Assembly: GCA_020634975.1 (NCBI GenBank)
Contig: JACKAQ010000001.1
Coordinates: 2,542,001-2,606,000 of the forward strand
Direction of reading: 5' to 3'
Origin: JACKAQ01 sp020634975 [NCBI: Calditrichia bacterium]
GTDB lineage: Bacteria; Calditrichota; Calditrichia; RBG-13-44-9
Length of the DNA stretch: 64,000 nucleotides
Positions 44,922 to 53,184 of the stretch are shown in pieces. The position numbers and the translations under genes are program-made. The number at the start of each line of letters is the position of its first letter. The stretch's first letter is position 1. The notes under the pieces are model-generated. The model was not told the DNA's origin. It ran no database searches and was given only the letters and a program-made list of their open reading frames with translations.

Positions 44922-45173
44922 TTATTTGCTGGGAGCCTGACCGTTCACCGAAAACTGGTCGAGGATTGTCCAGAATGTTCGTTTGTCGATCTGAAGATCA
45001 TCCAGATACACTTCCAACAATTCCTGCGAGATTAAGCTATGATTTGGAAGCGTTAGTCGCCGGAAAGGGAATTCCGCTTCGCGCAGAACTGTAATCTGGA
45101 GCTCGCGGAGTTCCACGTTAAATCCTAATTTTCTAAAGGCTTTAATCGCTGTTTCGTGAGGTATGTTTTGCAT
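44922..45173 (-). CDS. HicA-like protein lacking the catalytic His
   Basis: The 83-residue product resembles the HicA double-stranded-RNA-binding fold: AIKAFRKLGFNV at the start, then RRLTLPNHSLISQELLEVYL. In HicA toxins the segment between these carries a GSH motif with the catalytic His; here it reads ELQITVLRE with no His. It follows the HicB-like gene by 14 bases. It may be an inactive or altered toxin, or a RNA-binding relative. Confidence 0.55.
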   Translation of the reverse strand: MQNIPHETAIKAFRKLGFNVELRELQITVLREAEFPFRRLTLPNHSLISQELLEVYLDDLQIDKRTFWTILDQFSVNGQAPSK

Positions 45174-45187
45174 AATTTTATGCCGAT

Positions 45188-45367
45188 TTAAACGGGTAAT
45201 TTTTCATTGCGTTGTTTATGGCTGATTACATAAGCATTTATAGCAGCTTTTAGCAACTGGCGGGCACGTTCCTCTGTGGATGCCTCTATCGCGCAGCCCG
45301 GTAAGCTGGGACAATGACCAATGTATTGATCATTCGTTATTTTGAGAATTACCAGTTTTAACTTCAT
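45188..45367 (-). CDS. HicB-like antitoxin
   Basis: The 59-residue product has the HicB/UPF0150 core: KLVILKITNDQYIGHCPSLPG, then ASTEERARQLLKAAINAYV. HicB proteins neutralise HicA. The gene lies just upstream of the HicA-like gene, the reverse of the more common hicA-hicB order. ATG 45367 is preferred to 45385. It overlaps the end of a remnant frame. The usual C-terminal DNA-binding domain is missing. Confidence 0.6.
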   Translation of the reverse strand: MKLKLVILKITNDQYIGHCPSLPGCAIEASTEERARQLLKAAINAYVISHKQRNEKLPV

Positions 45368-45587
45368 CGATTTGCCAATCACCAACCTTATTAATAAAAA
45401 AGTAGCCTGGAAAAATAGGCTCTTTACGTTTCAATATATCGTCAAAAGTATTACAATTCAATACAAAATCCCGAAAAGAAATTAATTTTATACCGGAAAT
45501 CTGTATATTCTGTAATATAGCTGCCTTTGCCCGGTTGGGTGTGATGTAACGAACATAATATAAAACGCAAAAAGCTCCATACTGAAA
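45330..45587 (-). pseudogene. Open frame without a start, probable gene remnant
   Basis: On the minus strand a frame of 86 codons is open from 45587 to TGA 45332 and reads like protein (ISFRDFVLN, KRKEPIFPGYFFINKVGDWQ). It has no ATG or GTG and begins just after a stop next to the rpmG terminator hairpin, so a 5' part has been lost. It overlaps the HicB-like gene by 38 bases. I cannot name the family. Confidence 0.3.
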
Positions 45588-45607
45588 TTAGAATTCAGCA
45601 ATGGAGC
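45569..45607 (-). terminator. Terminator of the rpmB-rpmG unit
   Basis: GCTCCAT (45574-45580) pairs with ATGGAGC (45601-45607) with an inner CTGAA/TTCAG stem. On the minus strand a T run follows. A second hairpin (GCAGGTT/AACCTGC, 45621-45636) lies between it and the rpmG stop. Confidence 0.75.
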
Positions 45608-45668
45608 CATAACGATTTATGCAGGTTAAAACCTGCCAAACTGATCAGCCGTATTTTGTTATCGAAAA

Positions 45669-45836
45669 CTATTTGGTTTCGCGATAAATGACATGTTTCC
45701 GGACGATAGGATCGTATTTTTTGATTTCCAGCCGGTTTGTTGTATTCCGTTTGTTTTTCACTGTGGAATACATATGCGAACTTTCGGTGCTTTTCAGCTT
45801 GATTGTTTCGCGGATGTTGCCTTTGCCTTTAGCCAT
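45669..45836 (-). CDS. rpmG: Ribosomal protein L33
   Basis: The 55-residue product ([19 protein letters not shown], then [16 protein letters not shown] and ETK) is L33 of the form without the CxxC zinc motif; it is part of the large subunit. It is the last gene of a unit with rpmB and a small conserved protein, and ends before a strong terminator. The reading frame was checked codon by codon from ATG at 45836 to TAG at 45671. Confidence 0.9.
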   Translation of the reverse strand: MAKGKGNIRETIKLKSTESSHMYSTVKNKRNTTNRLEIKKYDPIVRKHVIYRETK

Positions 45837-45903
45837 GATAAACTCCGGTTTCTGCCATCAATGATTGCAGGTTATGCAATCGGGTCAACTAAAATTGGTA
45901 AAA

Positions 45904-46143
45904 TTACATTACATCCTGAAGTTGCAAATTCTGTTCGCGCAAATACGTCATCAGACCTTTGTGCGTTACTGTTTTTAACGCTTTGGTGGACAGGCGAACA
46001 CGAACAAATTTGTCCAGTTCTTCCACAAAAATGCGTTTGTTTTGCAAGTTCGGATATTGGCGACGCTTGGTCCGGTTGTTTGCGTGCGAAACATTGTTAC
46101 CAACCAGCGGCTTTTTGCCTGTTAATTTACATTTCCGTGCCAT
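45904..46143 (-). CDS. rpmB: Ribosomal protein L28
   Basis: The 79-residue product has the L28 start MARKCKLTGKKPLVGNNVSH and the central NLQNKRIFVEELDKFV. It is a large-subunit protein important for assembly. It lies 67 bases upstream of rpmG on the same strand; the pair is the common rpmB-rpmG arrangement. Confidence 0.95.
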   Translation of the reverse strand: MARKCKLTGKKPLVGNNVSHANNRTKRRQYPNLQNKRIFVEELDKFVRVRLSTKALKTVTHKGLMTYLREQNLQLQDVM

Positions 46144-46178
46144 AATTAAAAATACTCCTGTTGCCGTTTGAATGGGTA

Positions 46179-46388
46179 TTACTTCACGTTCTGGATATAT
46201 TCCAGCCCGGCTTGTACTTCTGCTTCAACAGCTTTGGTTTCGTCGCTGTCTAACGGCACTTTTACAATTTTTTCGGCAAAGCGCCATGAGCCGGAATCTT
46301 TAGATTGATAGGAAAAAACAACCTTGATTGCTTTCTTATCTTCTGGGCCTTTTTTAAGCTTGCTTTCGAACGTTTGCTTCTTAGCCAT
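46179..46388 (-). CDS. Small basic protein next to rpmB-rpmG, DUF4295-like
   Basis: The 69-residue product (MAKKQTFESKLKKGPEDKK, then KDSGSWRFAEKIVKVPLD) is basic at the start and acidic at the end. In Bacteroidota a small DUF4295 protein is often encoded with rpmB and rpmG, and this one has a similar start and a KTG/DSGxxxF-like core, though the match is by eye. It is 35 bases upstream of rpmB on the same strand, so a ribosome-linked role is likely. Confidence 0.5.
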   Translation of the reverse strand: MAKKQTFESKLKKGPEDKKAIKVVFSYQSKDSGSWRFAEKIVKVPLDSDETKAVEAEVQAGLEYIQNVK

Positions 46389-46446
46389 GATAAAACTCCC
46401 TGGTTATTGGGGCTTGGAAGAATCGCTTCCAATTAGTTTACGATAG

Positions 46447-46483
46447 AAAATGCAGGACAAACGAGTTAATCGCCCTGCATTTT
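46447..46483 (-). terminator. Terminator downstream of the zinc-type receptor gene
   Basis: AAAATGCAGG (46447-46456) pairs with CCTGCATTTT (46474-46483). It lies 129 bases beyond the receptor stop on the minus strand. Confidence 0.65.
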
Positions 46484-46611
46484 CTTTTGGAGCCTGCTAA
46501 TTTAATTAATGACAACCGGGATGTCAATATTAATATCAGTTTCATTTTGAATAAAAATGAACAGATTATTGATCTAAACGGTTGAAACCGCATCAGCGCA
46601 ATGTTATTCGT

Positions 46612-48873
46612 TTAAAAATATGCTTTGTATAACAATTTAACATTCCGGGATGGCTCCGGAAAAATATGTTTGATCTGGTTGAGATGCTTCCGGTATTCGC
46701 TGTCAAACACGTTTTCGATGTTCAGCGAAAACGTATGCAGCAAGCCGCTTTTCGCGAAACTGTAATCTGCGGAGAGATCGGCGATGGCATATCCGTCGGT
46801 TGGGGTTTCGAACTCGCCGGTGCGATCTTGCTTTGCCGCTGCGCGAACCGCCGCGCCAATGGAAAATTCCTGCCAGTGAAACCGCAAATACGCTTTCCCT
46901 TCAAACGGTGGGATGCGCGGAATCGCTTCATCCAGATCCACCAATTCTGCTTTTACATAGCTGGCAGTGCCGCCAATTTGCCAGGCAGTAAACGGGCGCC
47001 ATTCCCATGCGCTTTCCACACCCTGCATCAGCGCTTTTTCGCCAACAAATTGATATTGGAACAGGCTGTAAATGCGAATGCTACGTTCGCCGGTGTTCTT
47101 CGCAAAAATGTAGTTGCTAATGGCGTTTCGGAACGCAGCCACGCGCAGCCGCCAACTCGGAGATTTCACATCCATAAAAATTTCCAAACCGAGTCCGCGC
47201 TCGGCATCCAGATTGCTGTTGCCCACTTCGTAGTTATATACTGCCAGATGCGGACCTTCGGAAAACAATTCTTCGATGCCCGGCGCACGGTAGGAACGCA
47301 TCGCTGAGCTGCCGAGGGAAATCTGGCTGTTCAAATGGAAAATGCCGGAAATGCCGCCGGATATGCCTGCAAAACTGCGTTTTCGGATAATTCCGGCTGC
47401 GTTGCTATTACCGGAAAATTGCGGATTAATAGCCCGGGCATCCAAACGCATGGCACCATTCAGCGATAATTTTCCCCATTCTGTTTCCTGGTACAAAAAC
47501 GCTGCGCCGGAATATTCTTTCGATGGCGGTGTCAGGTTGCGCCCACTCGGCGTGGAGTGATCGCGGAATTCGCCCCAAAAACCAATGGCGCCATTCTCAA
47601 AAATACCGATACGGTTTGTGCGCAGCAGCGCGGCGGCGTGATGGGTGAGCACATCAAATCCGGTACCGGTAATTTCTCTTCCGAGATTGCGGCTGAACTC
47701 AATTTCAGAATGCCGATAGCGGGTAAATGCGTGGCGCAGTTCTATTTTGCGAATGGCTGTTTTTGATGGAAAAATTTCCGCTTTCGTTTCGATGTGGTTG
47801 CGTTCCAGATCAATCTGTACGCCGCCGGGATGCCCGGCAACCGGATCGGGCGGAATACCGTAATCCGATTGGTAGTGGCTTGCAGATGTGCCGATAGTTC
47901 CCCATTTTTTCACCAGCCCGACGCCCGCAGATGCGTTGGTGGTTTGGATTTTCGTGTTGGCAAGCTCGCCGATGGGCGTGACAATATCCTGCGTTTTGCG
48001 AAAACTGCCATCGCCGCGAACCACAAAAGCGCCTGCCGGAACCGATGCGCTACCGCCGAGGGAGTAGCCATCATTCACCGATTCGCCCTGTGCGCTGAGC
48101 GATCCGCTGGCGCGGTGGATTTTTGTGGTGGGAATATATCCCCGGGCAACGTTGATTACACCGGCCAGCACGTTCGAACCGTGCAGCAGCGCTTCCGGAC
48201 CGCGAATAATTTCTACCCGTTCTGCGGTCATCGGCTCGATAGTTACCGCGTGATCGGACGATGTGCCGGAGAGATCGCCGGTGCGCTCGCCATCTTCCAG
48301 AACCAGCAGACGGTCGCCGCCAAGCCCGCGCAGCACCGGACGCGCCGGTGCCGGACCCATCGTCCGTTGCGAAATTCCCGGTTCGTAATCTACTGTTTCT
48401 GCTATGGTTCGCCCCAAATTCTGGCGCAGCTTTTTGCCGCTGATTTCCTGCTCCGGTTTCGCCAGTTCGGACAATTCATCGCGTTCACTTTCCACAACCA
48501 CGTCCTGAACGGCGATGGCCGAGCCACTCATTTTCAGCCGCACAAAACTCGTATCGTTTTCTACGATCTCTACATTGAAACTGGCGTCGCGGTAACCAAC
48601 GCGGAAAACTTTCAGCGTAAAAGTGCCGGTCGGCAATTCGTAAAAATGAAAACTCCCGTCGTCGTGCGAGGTGTAAGTGCGGTTGAGTTCCGGCAAATAC
48701 ATCTGCGCGTAACTCACCGGCTCGCCGCTTTGCGAATCGATCAAAACACCTTCCACAGCGCCGGTGTTCGGCGGCGGAACGATGGCTGCATCCGCGTCTG
48801 CGGCAAAAACGGGGATCGCCAGTATCGCAGCGATCCCCAAAACAATCATTATTTGACCCCAAAAATTACGCAT
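46612..48873 (-). CDS. TonB-dependent receptor, ZnuD-like
   Basis: The 753-residue product has a signal peptide (MIVLGIAAILAIPVFAADA), a carboxypeptidase-D-like domain (about 40-110), a plug (about 125-260; ERVEIIRGPEALLHGSN and GVINV) and a barrel ending in F. HSTPSGRNLTPPSKE and VAGHPGG are His-containing loops. Its ATG overlaps the stop of a His-rich lipoprotein (TAATG). That pair resembles ZnuD-type zinc uptake systems. ATG 48873 is preferred; the frame open to 49017 covers the lipoprotein end and is rejected. A second receptor in this window serves the metal ABC operon. Confidence 0.8.
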   Translation of the reverse strand: MRNFWGQIMIVLGIAAILAIPVFAADADAAIVPPPNTGAVEGVLIDSQSGEPVSYAQMYLPELNRTYTSHDDGSFHFYELPTGTFTLKVFRVGYRDASFNVEIVENDTSFVRLKMSGSAIAVQDVVVESERDELSELAKPEQEISGKKLRQNLGRTIAETVDYEPGISQRTMGPAPARPVLRGLGGDRLLVLEDGERTGDLSGTSSDHAVTIEPMTAERVEIIRGPEALLHGSNVLAGVINVARGYIPTTKIHRASGSLSAQGESVNDGYSLGGSASVPAGAFVVRGDGSFRKTQDIVTPIGELANTKIQTTNASAGVGLVKKWGTIGTSASHYQSDYGIPPDPVAGHPGGVQIDLERNHIETKAEIFPSKTAIRKIELRHAFTRYRHSEIEFSRNLGREITGTGFDVLTHHAAALLRTNRIGIFENGAIGFWGEFRDHSTPSGRNLTPPSKEYSGAAFLYQETEWGKLSLNGAMRLDARAINPQFSGNSNAAGIIRKRSFAGISGGISGIFHLNSQISLGSSAMRSYRAPGIEELFSEGPHLAVYNYEVGNSNLDAERGLGLEIFMDVKSPSWRLRVAAFRNAISNYIFAKNTGERSIRIYSLFQYQFVGEKALMQGVESAWEWRPFTAWQIGGTASYVKAELVDLDEAIPRIPPFEGKAYLRFHWQEFSIGAAVRAAAKQDRTGEFETPTDGYAIADLSADYSFAKSGLLHTFSLNIENVFDSEYRKHLNQIKHIFPEPSRNVKLLYKAYF

Positions 48874-49325
48874 TATTGTGTCACCGTAACGGGGATTGGC
48901 GGTGATTGATAATCGGCGTGGTCGCCGTGCAGCAGTTCCAGCGTGAGCGTTGTGCTGCCTGCCGCTTTGCCAACAACGTGAAAACGATATTTTCCGTCTT
49001 CGCTGTGCTGCTCCCATTCTGCGATGTCGCCGTTTGCGAATGAATATCCCAGTGAATAATCCTCGTCATCCGGCACAAACTCGTCGCCGTCGTGATCCAG
49101 AAATTGCAGGGAAATAAGCGCGGTTTCGGTGCCTGCCGAAACGGAAATTCCGCCGGTAATCGCGCCTTCTTCGATGCGCACAACTTCCACGCCGTTCAGC
49201 GTCAGTGTCAGGCCTTCGGCGTCGGCGTGTGTGTGATCCGGCTCTGTGGAATCTTTGCTGCATCCGGCGGAAATGAGTAAAATCAAAATTAGTAACATGC
49301 TGATTTTTAATAAGTTGCGAGTCAT
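48873..49325 (-). CDS. His-rich lipoprotein upstream of the zinc-type receptor
   Basis: The 150-residue product has a lipobox (LISAGC), then HTHADAEG, HDGDEF, EQHSEDGKYRFHV and HGDHADYQS. His and acidic residues are spread along its beta-rich body, fitting a metal-binding surface protein. It overlaps the receptor start by one base (TAATG), so their translation is coupled. It may hand zinc to the receptor, but no such lipoprotein family is known to me by name. Confidence 0.65.
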   Translation of the reverse strand: MTRNLLKISMLLILILLISAGCSKDSTEPDHTHADAEGLTLTLNGVEVVRIEEGAITGGISVSAGTETALISLQFLDHDGDEFVPDDEDYSLGYSFANGDIAEWEQHSEDGKYRFHVVGKAAGSTTLTLELLHGDHADYQSPPIPVTVTQ

Positions 49326-49571
49326 TTTGAATGCCTTTCAGTTTGATTTATTGTGAATTCATACAACCGAAAAACCGTTATTTGATACGAAGCCAACGTT
49401 AACGCAACGCATCAACCGGTAGATTTCGGCGACAGTATAGATGCCAGTTGCGACGCAAAATCACAATATCTTACGATTTTCACCTTACATAAGGATGAAC
49501 TCATGCAGGATAAAATGAATCTATTGTGCGACAATTTGCCGGTCGCAACCGGAACACAAATAAATGGTGAA

Positions 49572-49889
49572 TTAACAGAAAGGCGGGGCTTTGTTGACAA
49601 AAATGAATCCCGGGAAAACCGGTTTTTGAACATCGGTTTCCGGGAGAATGAGCGAAACGGTGCTGTTGAGGGAAACGGAAATGGTCGTTCCAATTCCCGG
49701 CGCAGTTGCCTGCCAGTGATACTGCACAACGCAGGCGATACATTCGGGTGTGTAAACCTGTTTTGAATCGTGGTGGTGCAAAAACGGCGCAGCAAAGCTG
49801 AGGGTTAACAACGCTACGGTTGCCAACGTCAACAACAGATTCATCAGTTTTTGCTGTTTCGTTTGCATTAATTCCACTTTCAATTCCAT
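49572..49889 (-). CDS. Small membrane protein with HHH and CxxC motifs
   Basis: The 105-residue product has one membrane or signal segment (LLLTLATVALLTLSFAAPF), then LHHHD and ECIAC, and a Ser- and Val-rich tail. The motifs suggest metal binding at the outer face, as in DUF2946-like proteins that accompany metal transporters. It lies 246 bases upstream of the His-rich lipoprotein on the same strand. ATG 49889 and the shorter 49868 are both possible; the frame reaching 50003 is not family-like. Confidence 0.5.
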   Translation of the reverse strand: MELKVELMQTKQQKLMNLLLTLATVALLTLSFAAPFLHHHDSKQVYTPECIACVVQYHWQATAPGIGTTISVSLNSTVSLILPETDVQKPVFPGFIFVNKAPPFC

Positions 49890-50025
49890 TTCGAAAGTAT
49901 AATAATCAGTGTTTGGCGAAAATGCAACTGAGTTGAATTTTCTAACGGAAAAATAATGTTGGCTGTTTGGGGATGAGGGTTTTGGGGGTGAAATCAACTG
50001 CAACTTTTATGACGAGCAGTGAAAA

Positions 50026-51069
50026 TTATTGATAATAGCGTTTGCGGAACCCGGTGAATTCGTCCCCGCCGAGAATGATACGGCGAATATACGCAGAAAT
50101 AAACCCAAGCCCGTAGCCGATCACCTGAATGGGCATTACCAGCGGTGTGAGCAGGGCGACAGCGGCGCTGCGATATTGCAAACCGGCGTGAATTCCCGAA
50201 AGTGCTAAAATCGCTAAGCCTGCCAAAAACAACCATTTAGCAATTGTCCAAACGGGTGAAAGCAGCAGGCTGGCGAGGATGAGCAGAATTAATCCGGCGG
50301 TAGCGATTGCCGGCAGCGCGTGCACCAATTCCAACATTTTTTCATCAATTTTATAGAGATTGATCCGCGCCACGCCCCAATTAAACACCTGCCGGAAAAA
50401 TTTTTTCAGCGATGTGCGGCGTTTGTGAAACACAACGGCATCAGAAATGAGGATGGTTTTTGCGCCGCTTTCCAGAATGCGATGGCTGAATTCGATGTCC
50501 TGCCCGTGCCGCAGCGAGCCGAAACCGCCGATCGTTTCGTAGACTTTCCGAGAAAGTCCCATGTTAAAACTGCGCGGATAATATTTCCCAAGGCTCTTTT
50601 TTTTGTGCCCGCGAATGCCGCCGGTGGTGATAAACGAGGTCATTGAATAATTGATGGCTTTGAGCAGCGGCGGAAAATCATCGCGAAAAGAATCCGGTCC
50701 GCCGAAAGCGTCGGCGTTTTGCGCGTTCACATCGCGGTCGATGGCTGCCAGCCAGTTGGGCGCAACTGTGCAATCGGAATCGATGAAAATGAACATATCG
50801 CCGCGCGCATGTTGCATGCCCATGTTTCGCGCTGCGCCGGGACCTTTGTTTTCCTGCCGGAAAAATTGGAGATCAAACGAACAGTTTTTTTGGACGCGCT
50901 GAACGAGTGCGGCGGTGCTGTCGGTGGAGCCGTCGTCTGCGATGATCAACTCGTAGCGATCTGCCGGAAAATCCAGTTTTTCGAACGATGCCAGCAGTTC
51001 GCGAATTTCATCTTCGCGATTATACGACGGCACAATGACGGAATAAAATTGGTATCGGTGCTGGTTCAT
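50026..51069 (-). CDS. Glycosyltransferase family 2 with C-terminal membrane segments
   Basis: The 347-residue product has the GT-A start SVIVPSYNRE, the donor motif ADDGSTDST and the metal motif IDSDCTV. The rest includes HGQDIEFSHRI (the acceptor-side ED-like motif) and three hydrophobic segments at the C-terminus (about 255-330). It should add sugars to a lipid or polysaccharide at the cytoplasmic face. It lies six bases downstream of the secreted-protein gene on the same strand. Confidence 0.8.
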   Translation of the reverse strand: MNQHRYQFYSVIVPSYNREDEIRELLASFEKLDFPADRYELIIADDGSTDSTAALVQRVQKNCSFDLQFFRQENKGPGAARNMGMQHARGDMFIFIDSDCTVAPNWLAAIDRDVNAQNADAFGGPDSFRDDFPPLLKAINYSMTSFITTGGIRGHKKKSLGKYYPRSFNMGLSRKVYETIGGFGSLRHGQDIEFSHRILESGAKTILISDAVVFHKRRTSLKKFFRQVFNWGVARINLYKIDEKMLELVHALPAIATAGLILLILASLLLSPVWTIAKWLFLAGLAILALSGIHAGLQYRSAAVALLTPLVMPIQVIGYGLGFISAYIRRIILGGDEFTGFRKRYYQ

Positions 51070-51075
51070 GCGGTG

Positions 51076-51861
51076 TTAGTCTGCCATCCCGATTTTGAAT
51101 TGCATAATGTCGATGGGCTCCGGGCTTTCGTAGACCTTTGCCGGCAGAATATCAAATACGGCGATGTTGGTGTGTTTTCGCTCGCCTCGATCGTTGGAAA
51201 GCATAATTTTGCCATGCTGCGTCCAGTTTTGCCACGGTGTGGTAAAGCGCGGTTCATCATCTTCTGCATTTGGGAAATACGACCACTGATCGACCAAATG
51301 GGTTTCACTGTTCACAAAAACGTGATATTTATTTTGCGGCGTATCGCCCACATTTTCGAATGTTAGCTGCAACACATCGCACATCGCACCGGACTCTGAT
51401 TCCATATCACCGATGTATTTTAAGGTTACGCCGCTGTCTTTCAATTTATATGGCATGAACATCCAGTAGCTATCGTTGATCCAGATGCTGTTGGCGCGTT
51501 TGAGCAGCTCGGCGCGTTTGGCGTCGTCGGTGACTTCGCTGCCGTTAATCCATGCGCGACCATTTTGGGTATTCAGATTCATCAGCACCAAAAGGGAGTC
51601 GGCTTGCAACCGGTAATCGCCGGTCCATTTGTCCCAAACGAGCGTACGGCGACCGAAAAAATTCCAGGTGATGTGCCGGGTGTTGTCCCAGTTTTCGCGT
51701 CCGCCGAGTGCTGTCATCACTTCGTCGGCAATTTCGATGGCTTTTTTGTCCGATCCCGCAGCGTTGAAGCCGGGCATCGCCGGATTTTCGGATGATTGCG
51801 CAATTGCCATTCCGGAAATAACCAGCCAGCAAAAACATGTTGATATAATTAATTTTCGCAT
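51076..51861 (-). CDS. Secreted protein of unknown function (DUF6503-like)
   Basis: The 261-residue product has a signal peptide (LIISTCFCWLVISGMAIA) and a beta-rich body with ADEVMTALGGRENWDNTRHI near the start. Its pattern resembles DUF6503-like periplasmic proteins of Bacteroidota, by memory only. ATG 51861 has GGAGGAAAA upstream; the open frame to 51984 lacks that. It is upstream of the GT2 gene with a six-base gap. Confidence 0.55.
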   Translation of the reverse strand: MRKLIISTCFCWLVISGMAIAQSSENPAMPGFNAAGSDKKAIEIADEVMTALGGRENWDNTRHITWNFFGRRTLVWDKWTGDYRLQADSLLVLMNLNTQNGRAWINGSEVTDDAKRAELLKRANSIWINDSYWMFMPYKLKDSGVTLKYIGDMESESGAMCDVLQLTFENVGDTPQNKYHVFVNSETHLVDQWSYFPNAEDDEPRFTTPWQNWTQHGKIMLSNDRGERKHTNIAVFDILPAKVYESPEPIDIMQFKIGMAD

Positions 51862-51947
51862 ATTTTCCTCCGCAAAAAAGTTGGGTGATGTGGTGAAAGA
51901 CAATCCGCTGTCCGGTACTGCTTTCCGAAAAATATCCCATAAAACAG

Positions 51948-51973
51948 AAAAGCGGAATATACATTCCGCTTTT
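51948..51973 (-). terminator. Terminator of the ParA unit
   Basis: AAAAGCGGAAT (51948-51958) pairs with ATTCCGCTTTT (51963-51973) around a four-base loop; it lies after the small membrane protein on the minus strand. Confidence 0.75.
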
Positions 51974-52004
51974 AAAGTGTTCAAGGTTGGAAAAAAAATG
52001 GGGA

Positions 52005-52250
52005 TTAGTTGTCAAACCCGAGATTCGCGCCGACGAGCATTAGCAATAACATGGTTATAAAAAGAAAAAACATTTTCAACAATTTTTCTTCATAATTGTT
52101 GTGATTGATGTTTTTCGCAGGTTTGCTTTTGTCGTGGCGAACCGGAATAAGTTGTTTGGGGCGATCATTCGGGTCAATGTCAAACAGGTTATCAAACCAA
52201 TTAATTACGTTGTCAATTAAATTTAGTACTGCCTGCCAGATTTGATGCAT
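52005..52250 (-). CDS. Small protein with C-terminal membrane anchor, linked to ParA
   Basis: The 81-residue product starts MHQIWQAVLNLIDN, has an amphipathic or acidic first half, a Lys/Asn-rich middle and a C-terminal hydrophobic segment (MFFLFITMLLLMLVGANLG). GGAGGTAATT precedes ATG 52250; the longer frame to 52463 overlaps parA and is rejected. It lies 76 bases downstream of the orphan ParA gene on the same strand and ends before a terminator. It may anchor ParA or its cargo at the membrane, but I do not recognise it. Confidence 0.6.
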   Translation of the reverse strand: MHQIWQAVLNLIDNVINWFDNLFDIDPNDRPKQLIPVRHDKSKPAKNINHNNYEEKLLKMFFLFITMLLLMLVGANLGFDN

Positions 52251-52326
52251 AATTACCTCCGCTTTGGTGCATCTTCTCTTACGAGCAATCGATCGAAAGG
52301 TTTCTGACCGGTTCAGTTCGATTGCG

Positions 52327-53184
52327 TTAGATGCGTTTGCCGTTGCGTATTTCGCGTTCCATAATTTCCACAGCAAGGTTGCGAATATCTTTTGCGCCAC
52401 GGCTATTGGGTTTGTAATCGAAAATCGTTTTGCCAAAACCGGGCGATTCCGCCAATGCAACATTCACGCTGATTTTGGTTTTGGTCAATTTATCGCGAAA
52501 CATGTTTTCTAATCGTTTGATGATCGAATCGGACAATTTGTTACGCCGGTCGTACATTACCGGAATAATTGCAGAAATGGATAATCCCGGATTGTAAAAC
52601 GCCTTGATTTTGTAAACGAAAGATACGGTTTTTTTGGAGCCGTGCAACGCAAAATGCTGACACTGAACCGGCACAAACACCCGTTTCACAAACGACAGCG
52701 CATTGGTTGTCAGCAAGTTTACCGATGGCGGGCAGTCGATGAGCAGATAATCGTAATCCAGCGGTACTTTGGCGAAAGCGCGCCGGAAAAAATCGCCGGT
52801 TTTGGCATCTTTGTGATAGTTTGCGGCTAATGAAATTTCCAGATCCCGCAGTCCTTTTCCGGCTGAAATAAAATCGAACTTTCCGCGATAGCTTTTGACA
52901 ACTTCTTCAAAACTGCGTTTTCCGGCCAGAAAATCTTCGATGCCATCCACCCGCATGGGATTTACGCCCAGATTTTGCGTGAGATTTTGCTGCGGATCGA
53001 TGTCAATTAATAACACTTTTTTGCCAAAACTGCTGAACGCTGCACCCAAATTTGCGGTTAACGTGGTTTTGCCAACCCCGCCTTTGAGGTTGAATAATGC
53101 AATTGTTTCCATTCGCCCAATTTTCGAGTTTTGAATCTGTGGTTCCGTTTGTTCGGTTTCTATTTCCCTATAGTCAATGCTCAT
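52327..53184 (-). CDS. ParA-family ATPase, orphan
   Basis: The 285-residue product has the deviant Walker A KGGVGKTT, the Walker A' DIDPQQNLT, and Walker B LIDCPPSVN. ParA ATPases place DNA or protein complexes in the cell. No parB or parS array is seen here. The first 24 residues precede METIALFNLKGG, an alternative start. The only cotranscribed gene is the small membrane protein, so the pair may position a membrane-linked cargo rather than a chromosome. Confidence 0.85.
   Translation of the reverse strand: MSIDYREIETEQTEPQIQNSKIGRMETIALFNLKGGVGKTTLTANLGAAFSSFGKKVLLIDIDPQQNLTQNLGVNPMRVDGIEDFLAGKRSFEEVVKSYRGKFDFISAGKGLRDLEISLAANYHKDAKTGDFFRRAFAKVPLDYDYLLIDCPPSVNLLTTNALSFVKRVFVPVQCQHFALHGSKKTVSFVYKIKAFYNPGLSISAIIPVMYDRRNKLSDSIIKRLENMFRDKLTKTKISVNVALAESPGFGKTIFDYKPNSRGAKDIRNLAVEIMEREIRNGKRI

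Noticed and set aside
47794-48909. A 371-codon open frame antisense to the zinc-type TonB receptor.
   Set aside because: It mirrors the receptor, lacks any domain pattern and is rich in the Arg/Cys/His mix typical of antisense frames.
49326-49571. A Zur-like operator before the His-rich lipoprotein.
   Set aside because: Only a weak TTGAT...ATCAA repeat with a wide gap was seen, which does not match a known Zur box well enough.
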